A stretch of 64,000 nt of DNA, from the NCBI RefSeq assembly GCF_900086725.1, contig NZ_LT574838.1, forward strand, positions 684,986-748,985, in the 5' to 3' direction. Each line of letters starts with the position of its first letter. The first letter of the stretch is position 1. Origin of the DNA: Bariatricus massiliensis. GTDB taxonomy: Bacteria; Bacillota; Clostridia; Lachnospirales; Lachnospiraceae. This document shows positions 42,595 to 50,781 of the stretch, piece after piece. The notes below the pieces were generated by a model. The model had not been told where the DNA came from. It saw only the letters and a program-made list of their open reading frames with translations, and did not search any database. A program made the position numbers and the translations under genes.

Positions 42595-43929
42595 ATGTCA
42601 ACGTCAATTGCTAAAGACTTTAAATTTTTCTCCCTGCTGCGTTTCGCACTGCCGACCATGGTGATGATGGTCTTCATGTCATTATATACAATTGTGGATG
42701 GAATCTTTATTTCCCGTTTTCTGGGCAGTCAGGCGCTCTCATCATCCAATATTGTCTACCCTGTGCTGAATCTGGTGATTGCTGTAGGCGTAATGTTCGC
42801 CACCGGAGGAAGCGCGCTGATTGCAAAAAAGCTGGGTGAAAAGAAGGAGCAGGAAGCCAAAGAAGATTTTTCTCTGATCGTCCTTGTATCTACGATACTT
42901 GGATTTGTAATCATGCTCGTCGGCAATCTGGGGATTGAACCTATTGTACGCGCCCTTGGCGCCACCGATGTTTTGACAGCCAACTGCGAGGCCTATCTGA
43001 GCATTCTTCTGTACTTTACACCGGCCTGTATTTTACAGCTCTTATTCCAGACTTTTTTTGTGGCGGCAGGAAAGCCCCAGCTCGGGCTAATCCTTACCAT
43101 CTCCGGTGGAGTCGCCAATGTGATACTCGACTATCTGCTGATGGGCCCTCTCAACATGGGTATCAGGGGCGCTGCCCTCGCTACCGGCATGGGACAGCTG
43201 ATTCCCACAATCGCAGGCCTCTTATACTTTTCCCTCAGCAGGGAATCGCTTCATTTTGTAAAGCCACGCTTCAGAGGCCGCACACTTACCAAGAGCTGTT
43301 CCAACGGCTCTTCCGAGATGGTCACCAATATATCGACCGCGATTGTGACCTACCTGTTCAATATTGTGATGCTTAAATTTCTGGGGGAAGACGGCGTGGC
43401 CGCCATGACCATTGTCCTCTATGGGCAATTTCTATTTAACGCGATGTATATGGGATTTTCGATGGGCGTCGCCCCGGTCATCAGTTACAATTATGGCCGG
43501 AACAACCTGCCCCTTCTCAGACGGATATTTAAGATTTGTATTGGATTTGTGGTGAGTTCTTCTATCATAGTAACACTGCTCGCCCTGCTGTCTTCCCCTT
43601 ATATTGTGGAAATCTTTACGCCGAGGAGCACTTCCACCTACGAGATTGCCAAGAGTGGATTTTTTCTTTTTTCTTTCAACTATTTGTTTGCGGGAGTCAA
43701 TATTTTTGCTTCCTCCATGTTCACCGCCTTTTCAGACGGCGCCGTCTCAGCGGGCATCTCATTTGCCAGAACCTTTATCTTTATTGTGGCAAATATCCTG
43801 CTGCTGCCCAAATTTCTAGACGTCACCGGAATCTGGCTGTCCGTGCCGGCGGCTGAATTTATGACGATATTCCTATCCGTCTATTTCTTCGTAACAAGGC
43901 GGAAAAAATACCACTATACAATGGGATAA
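42595..43929 (+). CDS. MATE family efflux transporter
   Basis: The 444-aa, 12-helix protein starts SLLRFALPTMVMMVFMSLYT and shows the MATE-type IVDGIFISRFLG, GGSALIAKKLGEKKEQEA and GAALATGMGQLIPTIAG blocks. MATE pumps use Na+ or H+ gradients to expel cationic drugs. GGAGG lies 10 nt upstream of the ATG. Expression is probably activated by the divergent MerR/GyrI-like protein. It converges with dsdA, with only 5 bp between the stop codons and no room for a separate terminator. Confidence 0.94.
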   Translation: MSTSIAKDFKFFSLLRFALPTMVMMVFMSLYTIVDGIFISRFLGSQALSSSNIVYPVLNLVIAVGVMFATGGSALIAKKLGEKKEQEAKEDFSLIVLVSTILGFVIMLVGNLGIEPIVRALGATDVLTANCEAYLSILLYFTPACILQLLFQTFFVAAGKPQLGLILTISGGVANVILDYLLMGPLNMGIRGAALATGMGQLIPTIAGLLYFSLSRESLHFVKPRFRGRTLTKSCSNGSSEMVTNISTAIVTYLFNIVMLKFLGEDGVAAMTIVLYGQFLFNAMYMGFSMGVAPVISYNYGRNNLPLLRRIFKICIGFVVSSSIIVTLLALLSSPYIVEIFTPRSTSTYEIAKSGFFLFSFNYLFAGVNIFASSMFTAFSDGAVSAGISFARTFIFIVANILLLPKFLDVTGIWLSVPAAEFMTIFLSVYFFVTRRKKYHYTMG

Positions 43930-43934
43930 TCTTC

Positions 43935-45254
43935 CTACTCTACGTCCAGATATGTGTTTTTGTAGGCCTCTCTGATTTCCTGTGGTACCAGACTGCCTCC
44001 CGTCGCCCAGGCAATATGTACCGCCTTATCCATCTTATCCGTGAGCCCTTGCTCGGCTATGTAGCGCCCTGCCTCTTCTTTGTTATTGATGAAGGCCGGC
44101 CCTGCAAAAGCGGCGCAGGCACTGGGCTCCAAAAAGATATCCTGCGTCTCCAGCATGTCGCGCATATACTCATACAGACGGCCGTCCTTGACGGTGAAAA
44201 TTCCTCCAAGCAGCGGCTCCATCACCTTTCCCACAAAACCGGAAGGGCGTCCTACAGCCAGACCATCCGCATGGGTCATTCCTGTAAGGCCGATATCCTG
44301 CACCGAAATCTCATTATGGAGTCCTGTCGCCATGCCCAGAAGCATGCTCGGAGCCTGTACAGGTTCTACAAAGAAGCAGTGTACATTGTCGCCGAACAGC
44401 TGCTTTAATCCGAATGTAATACCGCCGGGCGCGCCGCCTACTCCACAGGGGAGATACACGAACAAAGAATGTTCGCCATCCACAGTAATTTGCTGCTCCT
44501 TAAGCTGCGCTTCCAGCCTTTTAGCCGCAACGGCATATCCCAAAAATAAATCCTTCGAATTCTCATCGTCTACGAAATAGCTCTTCGGATTCTCATCGGA
44601 AAGTTTCCTCCCGTGTATGACTGCCTCACTATAATCAGAGTCATACTCAATCACAGTCACACCGTGGGAGCGCAGTAACTTCTTCTTCCACTCTTTCGCA
44701 TCTGCAGACATATGTACGACCGCCTGATATCCCAGCGCCGCGCTCATAATCCCGATGCTCATGCCAAGATTGCCTGTAGAACCTACTTGAATAGTATATT
44801 CACTGAAAAAGCGGCGGTTCTCCTCAGAGGCCAGCCTTTCATAATCGCCTTTTCCTGTTATAAGTCCATGGGCCAGCGCCAGCTCCTCGGTATGTTTTAA
44901 CACTTCATAAATACCGCCCCGTGCCTTGATCGAGCCGGCGATTGCAAGATGACTGTCCTGCTTCAGAATCAATTTCCCTTTTATCCCGGCGTGATACTTT
45001 TCATTCAGAAGCTTCTGCATCTCCGGTATGGGAGTCAGCACAGACTCAATCAAGCCTCCTTTGTCCTTCGTCTCCGGAAAGCACTTCATAATAAGAGGGG
45101 CAAACCGCGCAAGCCTTTGCTCAGCCTCCTCAATGTCCTTCATCGAGAGCTCCTGTCCCGCTCTTTCCTCCGTGAGGAGTTCCATCTTTGGATTTAACCA
45201 AAACACCTCTTCCCCTGCCGCCAAAGATTTCACGATTTCATTCTTTACTTCCAT
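43935..45254 (-). CDS. dsdA: D-serine ammonia-lyase (D-serine dehydratase)
   Basis: DsdA converts D-serine to pyruvate and ammonia with PLP. The 439-aa protein has the PLP-lysine motif AIAGSIKARGG (Lys110), the phosphate loop QVGSTGNLGMSIG, and YLPCGVGGAPGGITFGL, all typical of DsdA. Length matches the family (~440 aa). A weak GAGAGG precedes the ATG. No dsdX or dsdC is adjacent. It may serve to detoxify or use D-serine; it fits the amino-compound-catabolism flavour of the following region. Confidence 0.95.
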   Translation of the reverse strand: MEVKNEIVKSLAAGEEVFWLNPKMELLTEERAGQELSMKDIEEAEQRLARFAPLIMKCFPETKDKGGLIESVLTPIPEMQKLLNEKYHAGIKGKLILKQDSHLAIAGSIKARGGIYEVLKHTEELALAHGLITGKGDYERLASEENRRFFSEYTIQVGSTGNLGMSIGIMSAALGYQAVVHMSADAKEWKKKLLRSHGVTVIEYDSDYSEAVIHGRKLSDENPKSYFVDDENSKDLFLGYAVAAKRLEAQLKEQQITVDGEHSLFVYLPCGVGGAPGGITFGLKQLFGDNVHCFFVEPVQAPSMLLGMATGLHNEISVQDIGLTGMTHADGLAVGRPSGFVGKVMEPLLGGIFTVKDGRLYEYMRDMLETQDIFLEPSACAAFAGPAFINNKEEAGRYIAEQGLTDKMDKAVHIAWATGGSLVPQEIREAYKNTYLDVE

Positions 45255-45468
45255 CTTGCTTTTTTCCTCTCTTCATATCATATTTTTGAATCCTCAAATC
45301 ATTCAATTGCGTGCAAGCATGCATTGTATGATCTTTTGATTCTTGTATATTGTCATATGGTTATAATACATCAAAACCGGCTCCGGCGCTATCCCCAACT
45401 TAACAATCACAATTTAAACTCAATAATTAATATTTTAAATATTTTAATTAAATATATTAATTTATATA

Positions 45469-45497
45469 TTGACATTTTTAAGCTTTGGTATTATATT
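45469..45497 (+). promoter_or_regulatory. Promoter of the DUF2089 operon
   Basis: TTGACA (45469-45474), a 17-bp spacer and TATATT (45492-45497) follow an extremely AT-rich tract (45420-45468) that could act as an UP element. The DUF2089 gene starts 25 bp downstream. Confidence 0.65.
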
Positions 45498-45521
45498 TAG
45501 AATCAGAAAGGGAGTGATTGG

Positions 45522-45890
45522 ATGAAAAAGATTATTAGCCGCTGTCCGGTATGCGACGGTGAGCTGACCGTAGCCAGATTAAAATGTGATTCCTGCGACA
45601 CTGTAATCGAAAATAATTTCAGACTCAGCAAATTTGATTATCTTTCTGAAGAAGAGCTGTACTTTACCGAGACATTCCTCCGCTGCAGAGGCAATATCAA
45701 AGAAGTGGAAAAAGAACTCGGCATATCCTATCCCACCGTACGCTCTAAACTGGACGCTGTTATCAAAAAGCTAGGCTATGACGCCGGCGCAGACGAACAG
45801 GCTGCAAAACGGGAGGAAATATTGAAGGCGCTGGAGAGCGGAACAATCACAGCCGAACAGGCGATTGCCCAATTAAAGAAGGAGTATTGA
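45522..45890 (+). CDS. DUF2089 family zinc-finger/HTH protein
   Basis: The 122-aa protein has an N-terminal zinc finger (CPVCDGELTVARLKCDSCD), an HTH-like segment (CRGNIKEVEKELGISYPTVR) and a C-terminal SHOCT-like helix pair (ILKALESGTITAEQAIAQL). This is the DUF2089 pattern, thought to be a transcription factor. AAAGGGAG precedes the ATG. The tail resembles the start of the next protein. It probably regulates its own operon, though no operator is evident. Confidence 0.9.
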   Translation: MKKIISRCPVCDGELTVARLKCDSCDTVIENNFRLSKFDYLSEEELYFTETFLRCRGNIKEVEKELGISYPTVRSKLDAVIKKLGYDAGADEQAAKREEILKALESGTITAEQAIAQLKKEY

Positions 45891-45892
45891 TT

Positions 45893-46279
45893 ATGGATGA
45901 AAAGTTAAGAATTTTAAAGATGGTGGAAGAAGGAACTATTAACGCAGAGCAGGCGGCTGAACTGATGTCTGCCATGAATGTGGAGCTTCCGGCGGAGCAG
46001 GATGTCATCGTGAAAAGCAATTATGACAAAAAGATGTTCCGTATTATAGTGGACAGTGTCACTGGCGACAAAGTAAAAGTACAATTTCCTGTGGGCGCCA
46101 TAAAAAAGATATTAAAAGTGACCGGCAAACTTCCCATTCCCGAAAACCAGCTGCAGGGCATAGACCTCTCCAGCATGATGGACGCGGTATCAGAATGTCT
46201 GGAGGATGAGATGGAAGGCGATTTTGTCAATGTAGAAGCCACCGACGGCACGACAGTAAGAATATTTGTCGATAAGTAA
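45893..46279 (+). CDS. SHOCT-like domain protein (YvlB/LiaX N-terminal type)
   Basis: The 128-aa product starts MDEKLRILKMVEEGTINAEQ, the SHOCT-like helix pair found at the N-terminus of YvlB/LiaX-type envelope-stress proteins, then a short linker and a domain ending VNVEATDGTTVRIFVDK. GGAG lies 8 nt before ATG 45893, which starts 2 bp after the previous stop; a TTG at 45887 is also in frame. The C-terminal domain resembles the next protein. Function unknown; an envelope-stress link is only by family analogy. Confidence 0.82.
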   Translation: MDEKLRILKMVEEGTINAEQAAELMSAMNVELPAEQDVIVKSNYDKKMFRIIVDSVTGDKVKVQFPVGAIKKILKVTGKLPIPENQLQGIDLSSMMDAVSECLEDEMEGDFVNVEATDGTTVRIFVDK

Positions 46280-46290
46280 AAGGAGCCTGT

Positions 46291-46554
46291 ATGAAAGTAA
46301 AAATCCGAACAAAGGATGTACACTTTTCCATGCCGGTCCCGATTGGAATGATTGGCTTCGTGGTCAAACTGCTTCCCGACAGATTGTTCGTCCAAATGAG
46401 GACAAATGTCCCCGCCCCTTATGATGCCTTGCTGACAAAAGATACCGTCAGCATGATACTAAGTGAATGTCTGGATATTCTGAAAGAACACAAAGGACTT
46501 GAGTTTGTCCATGTGGAGGCGTCCGACGGTACGTTTGTATCCATACGATTATAG
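46291..46554 (+). CDS. Small protein related to the preceding C-terminal domain
   Basis: The 87-aa product (starts MKVKIRTKDVHFSMPVPIG) ends FVHVEASDGTFVSIRL, matching FVNVEATDGTTVRIFV at the end of the preceding protein; PVPIGMIGFVVKLLPDRL likewise resembles the FPVGAIKKILKVTGKLPIP region. It seems to be the C-terminal domain alone, as a separate gene. AAAGGAG precedes the ATG, 11 bp after the previous stop. Function unknown. Confidence 0.78.
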   Translation: MKVKIRTKDVHFSMPVPIGMIGFVVKLLPDRLFVQMRTNVPAPYDALLTKDTVSMILSECLDILKEHKGLEFVHVEASDGTFVSIRL

Positions 46555-46655
46555 CAAGGTAATTACAGGTTATGTTTGTGCGGTTTGTTGAATTTTGAGG
46601 GAAAAGCTGTTATGATAAATGTAGTAGCACTACAAACAAAATGGAGGTACGATCT

Positions 46656-47153
46656 GTGTCTGAAGTAGAAATCCTTGAGAAAGAAGAACTCGACGATAAA
46701 GTTATGGAATCCGCTGCCGAAGAGGAAAGTGATGCTTCCCCTTCCAGTGAACCGACTCCGGAGGAAGTTGCCGACGCAATTCCTGATTTCGAAGAACCGG
46801 AAGAGCCTTACGTGTTCCCCAGTGAAGAAAAACCGATGCATAAATTTTTACACTATAAGCCACACGAAGAGAAAGAATTTTCAAGAGACGAATGGATTTT
46901 TTCTCAGCTGGACAAAGAAGATTTGATGGAATATCTTGCACTGGAGCAGACACGCAGCGAACTGGACAGACAACTCAAAGAGACCCGGGAAAAACGGCTT
47001 TTCTGCGCCTTTCAGCTGACGGTGTCACTGGCAGCCGTAGTTGCGGTCGTCTATCTTCTGCGGGACAACCCTACTATTCTCGTGAACATCCTATACATAG
47101 CAGGAATCGTTGCCGGCCTTTGGCTGTGGAAAAACCCGAAGAATAAGAAATAA
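46656..47153 (+). CDS. Acidic protein with C-terminal membrane helices, unknown
   Basis: The 165-aa product starts at GTG 46656, with GGAGGT 7 nt upstream; the ATG at 46641 overlaps that site. It has a Glu/Pro/Ser-rich disordered N-terminus (residues 1-60), a helical middle (QLDKEDLMEYLALEQTRSEL) and two C-terminal hydrophobic segments (about 122-140 and 143-158). No known domain is evident. It lies 101 bp after the DUF2089 operon and ends at a strong terminator. Confidence 0.8.
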   Translation: MSEVEILEKEELDDKVMESAAEEESDASPSSEPTPEEVADAIPDFEEPEEPYVFPSEEKPMHKFLHYKPHEEKEFSRDEWIFSQLDKEDLMEYLALEQTRSELDRQLKETREKRLFCAFQLTVSLAAVVAVVYLLRDNPTILVNILYIAGIVAGLWLWKNPKNKK

Positions 47154-47170
47154 CCTATGTAATGACAAGC

Positions 47171-47200
47171 AAAAATACGGATACTGATATCCGTATTTTT
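47171..47200. terminator. Bidirectional terminator
   Basis: AAAAATACGGATA (47171-47183) pairs perfectly with 47188-47200 around a CTGA loop and has A- and T-rich ends. It separates the acidic membrane protein gene from the convergent MFS gene. Confidence 0.9.
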
Positions 47201-47222
47201 GTTTTTGTGTATAATAATTTTT

Positions 47223-48488
47223 CTACGCCGCAGCATGTTCTTTCACTGCTGATGTGTTCTTTTCCATATTTTTCTTTCTTGCCACAAGATAACTGATACC
47301 TAGAAATCCAAGTACACACATGACCAGCATAATAATGAATATATAAGAGTAACCTTGTTTTCCGTATGTGTCTATGAACTTTCCGTACATGGTATGAATA
47401 AACATATCCGGAATATACGCGACCACAGACACGATACTGATTGCCGTACCCGCCACTTTTGCCGGTACATTGCATTCCCCTATAATAGAGAACATGACGC
47501 TGTACAGGCCGCACATGAAAAATGATGTCACAAGGGTCAGCCCCATTATCAATGTGGCTGAAGCCGAACTGCCCATAAGATACATCCCTCCGATAACCGC
47601 AAATACTATAACGAGGCCTACGCGGAACCACTTTAGTGTAGAATGGAACAGTTTGTCAGCCACAAGCCCGGTCAGAGGAGCCAGCGCCATGAACAAGAAC
47701 TGCCGGACGATGCTCAAATTCCCGGAAAGGCTCTCGGAAATACCAAAAACACTAGTCAAGTAGGGGTTGAAGTAGGTGATGGATATATATACACCATACA
47801 CAAAGAATAGTGTCATCGAAATAATCCACACAGTTGGATTCATCAGCGCTGCTTTTACATCTGCTGCTTTCGGCTTCTCTGCCGCTGTGGCAGCAGTCGG
47901 CTCTTTATAATCATGAAGCAGGGCCATCAATACAAATGGAATAATCAGTGTAAAGGCCGCTATGACGATAATCGCCCAGAAAAAGCCTTTGTCAGGTGAG
48001 TCAAAACCACCATATACGCGCAGCGCCAGCATGTTGACAAGGCCTCCCGTCAGTCCGTTAACGGCATAATATATGCCGTAGGCAGTGCCTCCTCCGATGT
48101 CTTCGCCTAGAAACCGGATTGTCTTCATAATAGCCGGCCAGCATAAGAAAATCGTTGTAAACGCCATACCAAACCAAATCGCCAGTGACATTCCATAATT
48201 GGATGGCATAAACGCATACAAAATAGTAAGCCCCGATGTAATCAGCAGCGACCAGAAGATAGACAGTTTGGAAGATACCCTGTCAGAAATGATTCCGCCC
48301 GGTATCTGTATGATTGTACAGGCCAGCGAGTATACCGATATCATCAGTCCCAGCTGGGCGTCAGAAATATGCATCGTCTGAATCATCTGATCATAAAAAA
48401 TATATTTCAAATACGGGAGGCAGTATATGGAGCCTCCGGCCATTCCAAGAACAAAAATTGTGATAATGCTTTTAACTTTTTTATTCAT
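47223..48488 (-). CDS. MFS transporter (M20-hydrolase locus)
   Basis: The 421-aa, 12-helix permease has the major facilitator hallmark after helix 2 (GGIISDRVSSKLSIFW) and a central charged loop with AAEKPKAADVKAAL between the two six-helix halves. It overlaps the end of the M20 hydrolase gene by 8 nt, so the two are co-expressed. It probably imports the hydrolase substrate or exports a product. AAGGAAG precedes the ATG. Substrate unknown. Confidence 0.9.
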   Translation of the reverse strand: MNKKVKSIITIFVLGMAGGSIYCLPYLKYIFYDQMIQTMHISDAQLGLMISVYSLACTIIQIPGGIISDRVSSKLSIFWSLLITSGLTILYAFMPSNYGMSLAIWFGMAFTTIFLCWPAIMKTIRFLGEDIGGGTAYGIYYAVNGLTGGLVNMLALRVYGGFDSPDKGFFWAIIVIAAFTLIIPFVLMALLHDYKEPTAATAAEKPKAADVKAALMNPTVWIISMTLFFVYGVYISITYFNPYLTSVFGISESLSGNLSIVRQFLFMALAPLTGLVADKLFHSTLKWFRVGLVIVFAVIGGMYLMGSSASATLIMGLTLVTSFFMCGLYSVMFSIIGECNVPAKVAGTAISIVSVVAYIPDMFIHTMYGKFIDTYGKQGYSYIFIIMLVMCVLGFLGISYLVARKKNMEKNTSAVKEHAAA

Positions 48489-49680
48489 TGTAATCTTCCT
48501 TTCCCTTACTGAACTCTTCTTTTATCTTTGTCAGCTTCTGTGGATCGCTCATGATTTCCAGCACAGTATACCCCATTATCCGAGCGCCCAAGTCAATAAT
48601 CTCATTGGCTTTTGGGCTCTTCATAATATCTACTACTTCCTGTGTGTGAAGCGCAAAATGTTGATTGGAAATGGCCAGCATCGGTGAAAAGGCCGGGCAT
48701 TCATAGCTGACATTGCCGATGTCGGAGCTTCCCATCATAGAATGGTCATCCATCTTATAAGGCACATGCAACTCATCCATGACTGAGCATATGGTCTCGA
48801 TTCCCGTCTGGTTCTGAAGCATGTCGGAATATTCGTAGCCGATCGTTTCAATCTCGTAGGTCGTATCCGTTGCCAGACACGCGCCCTTTACACAGTTGCG
48901 CATTCTTTCCACTACCTGATTCAGATAACTTCGTTTTGAATTTCTTAAAAGAATCTCTAATTCCGCATAGTCAGGGATTACATTCGATGCTTCCCCACCG
49001 TTTACATAATAATAAGATATCCTTGTATCTGGCTTCACCTGCTGACGCATCATATCCAGCGCCTGAACCGTTAACCCAGCCGCGTTCAAGGCATTGCGAC
49101 CTTCCCACGGCGATGCGGAGGCGTGTGCCGTCTGTCCGTGGAATTTTACACGGTAGCCTCCAAGGGCAAGGAAGTCTAAGGCCGGGTAAGTGACATCCGA
49201 ATTCATATGAATCATCATGGCAAAATCATATTTCTTAAAGACACCCTGATTCACCATCTCGGCTTTCAATCCGTGCAGCTCCTCATCCGGCGTTCCAATC
49301 AAATCAATATCAATATTCAATTCTTCAGCCATATCGCAAAGGGCGAACGCAGTCAGAAGGCTCAGGCTTCCGCTGGCACTGTGCCCGCACCCGTGGCCTA
49401 GCTGGGGAAGAGCATCGTATTCCGCCAGCAGTGCAAATCTGGCTTCTGGTTTCTCCCTGCGTACAGCCGCTGCCTTGAAAGCAGTGGGAAGTCCACAAAA
49501 CTCTTCTTCTGTCTCCATCCCCTTCTCGCGGCAAAGGCGTACATATTCTTTACAGGAATGATACTCCTCCCCAGATATCTCAGGATGATTGGCCAGATTA
49601 GAATTCAGCGCATGCGCAGTTTCACTATTTTTAAGAAGAGCGTGGTCAAATGTCTTTTTTAATTCTTCAACTTTTTTCAT
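48481..49680 (-). CDS. M20-family amidohydrolase (AbgB-like)
   Basis: The 399-aa metal-dependent amidohydrolase has the M20D features EYDALPQLGHGCGH (residues 87-100), catalytic base in IGTPDEELHG, and HGQTAHASASPWEGRNALNA in the lid/dimerisation domain. Relatives cleave N-acyl amino acids or p-aminobenzoyl-glutamate. GGAGGT sets the start at ATG 49680, 43 codons inside the longest frame. It is divergent from a LysR gene and forms an operon with an MFS transporter. The expected product is a free amino acid plus acid. Confidence 0.92.
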   Translation of the reverse strand: MKKVEELKKTFDHALLKNSETAHALNSNLANHPEISGEEYHSCKEYVRLCREKGMETEEEFCGLPTAFKAAAVRREKPEARFALLAEYDALPQLGHGCGHSASGSLSLLTAFALCDMAEELNIDIDLIGTPDEELHGLKAEMVNQGVFKKYDFAMMIHMNSDVTYPALDFLALGGYRVKFHGQTAHASASPWEGRNALNAAGLTVQALDMMRQQVKPDTRISYYYVNGGEASNVIPDYAELEILLRNSKRSYLNQVVERMRNCVKGACLATDTTYEIETIGYEYSDMLQNQTGIETICSVMDELHVPYKMDDHSMMGSSDIGNVSYECPAFSPMLAISNQHFALHTQEVVDIMKSPKANEIIDLGARIMGYTVLEIMSDPQKLTKIKEEFSKGKEDYNE

Positions 49681-49723
49681 ATGAATACCTCCAACTTTTA
49701 TTTCGTTCCCTATTATAATCACT

Positions 49724-49753
49724 TTTTGTAAATAGAATTTTCCATTTTGTAAA
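49724..49753. promoter_or_regulatory. Direct repeat, candidate LysR site
   Basis: TTTTGTAAA occurs at 49724-49732 and 49745-49753 with a 21-bp period (two helical turns), just upstream of a TATAAT hexamer (minus strand, about 49717-49712) that has no good -35 partner. This fits activation of the M20/MFS operon by the divergent LysR protein. Confidence 0.45.
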
Positions 49754-49890
49754 ACACAATTTCCTTTCCGGAATAATCCGCCGATGAGACAGGGTAAATA
49801 AAAGAGCATACAGTTGAATTAATCTTCTTTACTCGTTATAATCATTTGTATGGGATAAACATATCTATATAGAGAAGGAATGAGAAAAAG

Positions 49891-50742
49891 ATGGATTTAA
49901 AACATTTACAGACATTTGTCGTTCTTGCTGAAAAAGGCGGAGTCATCAAAGCCTCTATGCATTTGAACTACTCACAATCCTCTGTGACCAAACATATACA
50001 AGCACTGGAAAAGGAATTTCAAGTACGCCTCTTTGAGAACAATAAAAGCCAGCTGACCGCCGCAGGTGAATGCCTCTATCATTACGCCAAGAAAGTGTTA
50101 TTTGAGTATGACTCTATCTTGAAGGAAGTCAGGCTGGAAGATTATTCTCACTGCTCTATGAGCGTCGCCGGGCTGGAACAGCACTGCTACAGCTATTTTA
50201 TGCCGGTATTTCACAGCCTTTATCAAAGGTACCCTGATATTAAGGTGACGATCAGCACTTCGGACATGGAGGAGAATTATAAAAAGCTTCAGGAAGACAG
50301 CGTCGACTTCGCCATTATCGCCGACTATTTTATATCAGATGAATACGAGCGGTGTCTTTTGGGATATGAAGATGTGGGATTATTAATGTCAAAGGATGTG
50401 TATGATAAGGACTCTGATAAGGATACTATCATGGAGCGTTATCCGATTTTCGTCCATCATTTCAGAAAGCTCAATTACCACTTTTTCCAAAAAGAGCTGG
50501 AGCACCCTCATGTAGTAGAGTGCAACAGCCCGGAAGTAATCTATAAAAGCGTCTTACAGTACGGCGGCATCGGTGTTGTGGGAACAGCCCGGTATCAAAA
50601 AGAGCTGGCGGAGGGTACGGTTATCATGCTGAAAGCATTGGATTCTCATGTGCCGGTAGAATTAGTCGCAAAAAGGAGTACGCTGGCCCATTCCATAAAG
50701 CGGGAGCTATTCGAGATGTTCCGGAAAAAATATACGCAATAA
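49891..50742 (+). CDS. LysR-family transcriptional regulator
   Basis: The 283-aa protein has an N-terminal winged helix (MDLKHLQTFVVLAEKGGVIK, QSSVTKHIQALEKEFQVRLF) and a periplasmic-binding-protein-like effector domain (SVAGLEQHCYSYFMPVFHSL onwards). LysR regulators usually control the divergent gene; here that is the M20 hydrolase-MFS operon, and the effector is probably its substrate or product. AAGGAA precedes the ATG. Confidence 0.93.
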   Translation: MDLKHLQTFVVLAEKGGVIKASMHLNYSQSSVTKHIQALEKEFQVRLFENNKSQLTAAGECLYHYAKKVLFEYDSILKEVRLEDYSHCSMSVAGLEQHCYSYFMPVFHSLYQRYPDIKVTISTSDMEENYKKLQEDSVDFAIIADYFISDEYERCLLGYEDVGLLMSKDVYDKDSDKDTIMERYPIFVHHFRKLNYHFFQKELEHPHVVECNSPEVIYKSVLQYGGIGVVGTARYQKELAEGTVIMLKALDSHVPVELVAKRSTLAHSIKRELFEMFRKKYTQ

Positions 50743-50765
50743 GGGACCTTGCCCGCAAGGTCCCT
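50742..50765. terminator. Terminator between lysR-type and mutS-like genes
   Basis: AGGGACCTTG (50742-50751) pairs with CAAGGTCCCT (50756-50765) across a CCCG loop, followed by CTTTTC. It begins at the LysR stop codon. Confidence 0.88.
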
Positions 50766-50781
50766 CTTTTCAATCTTCTCG

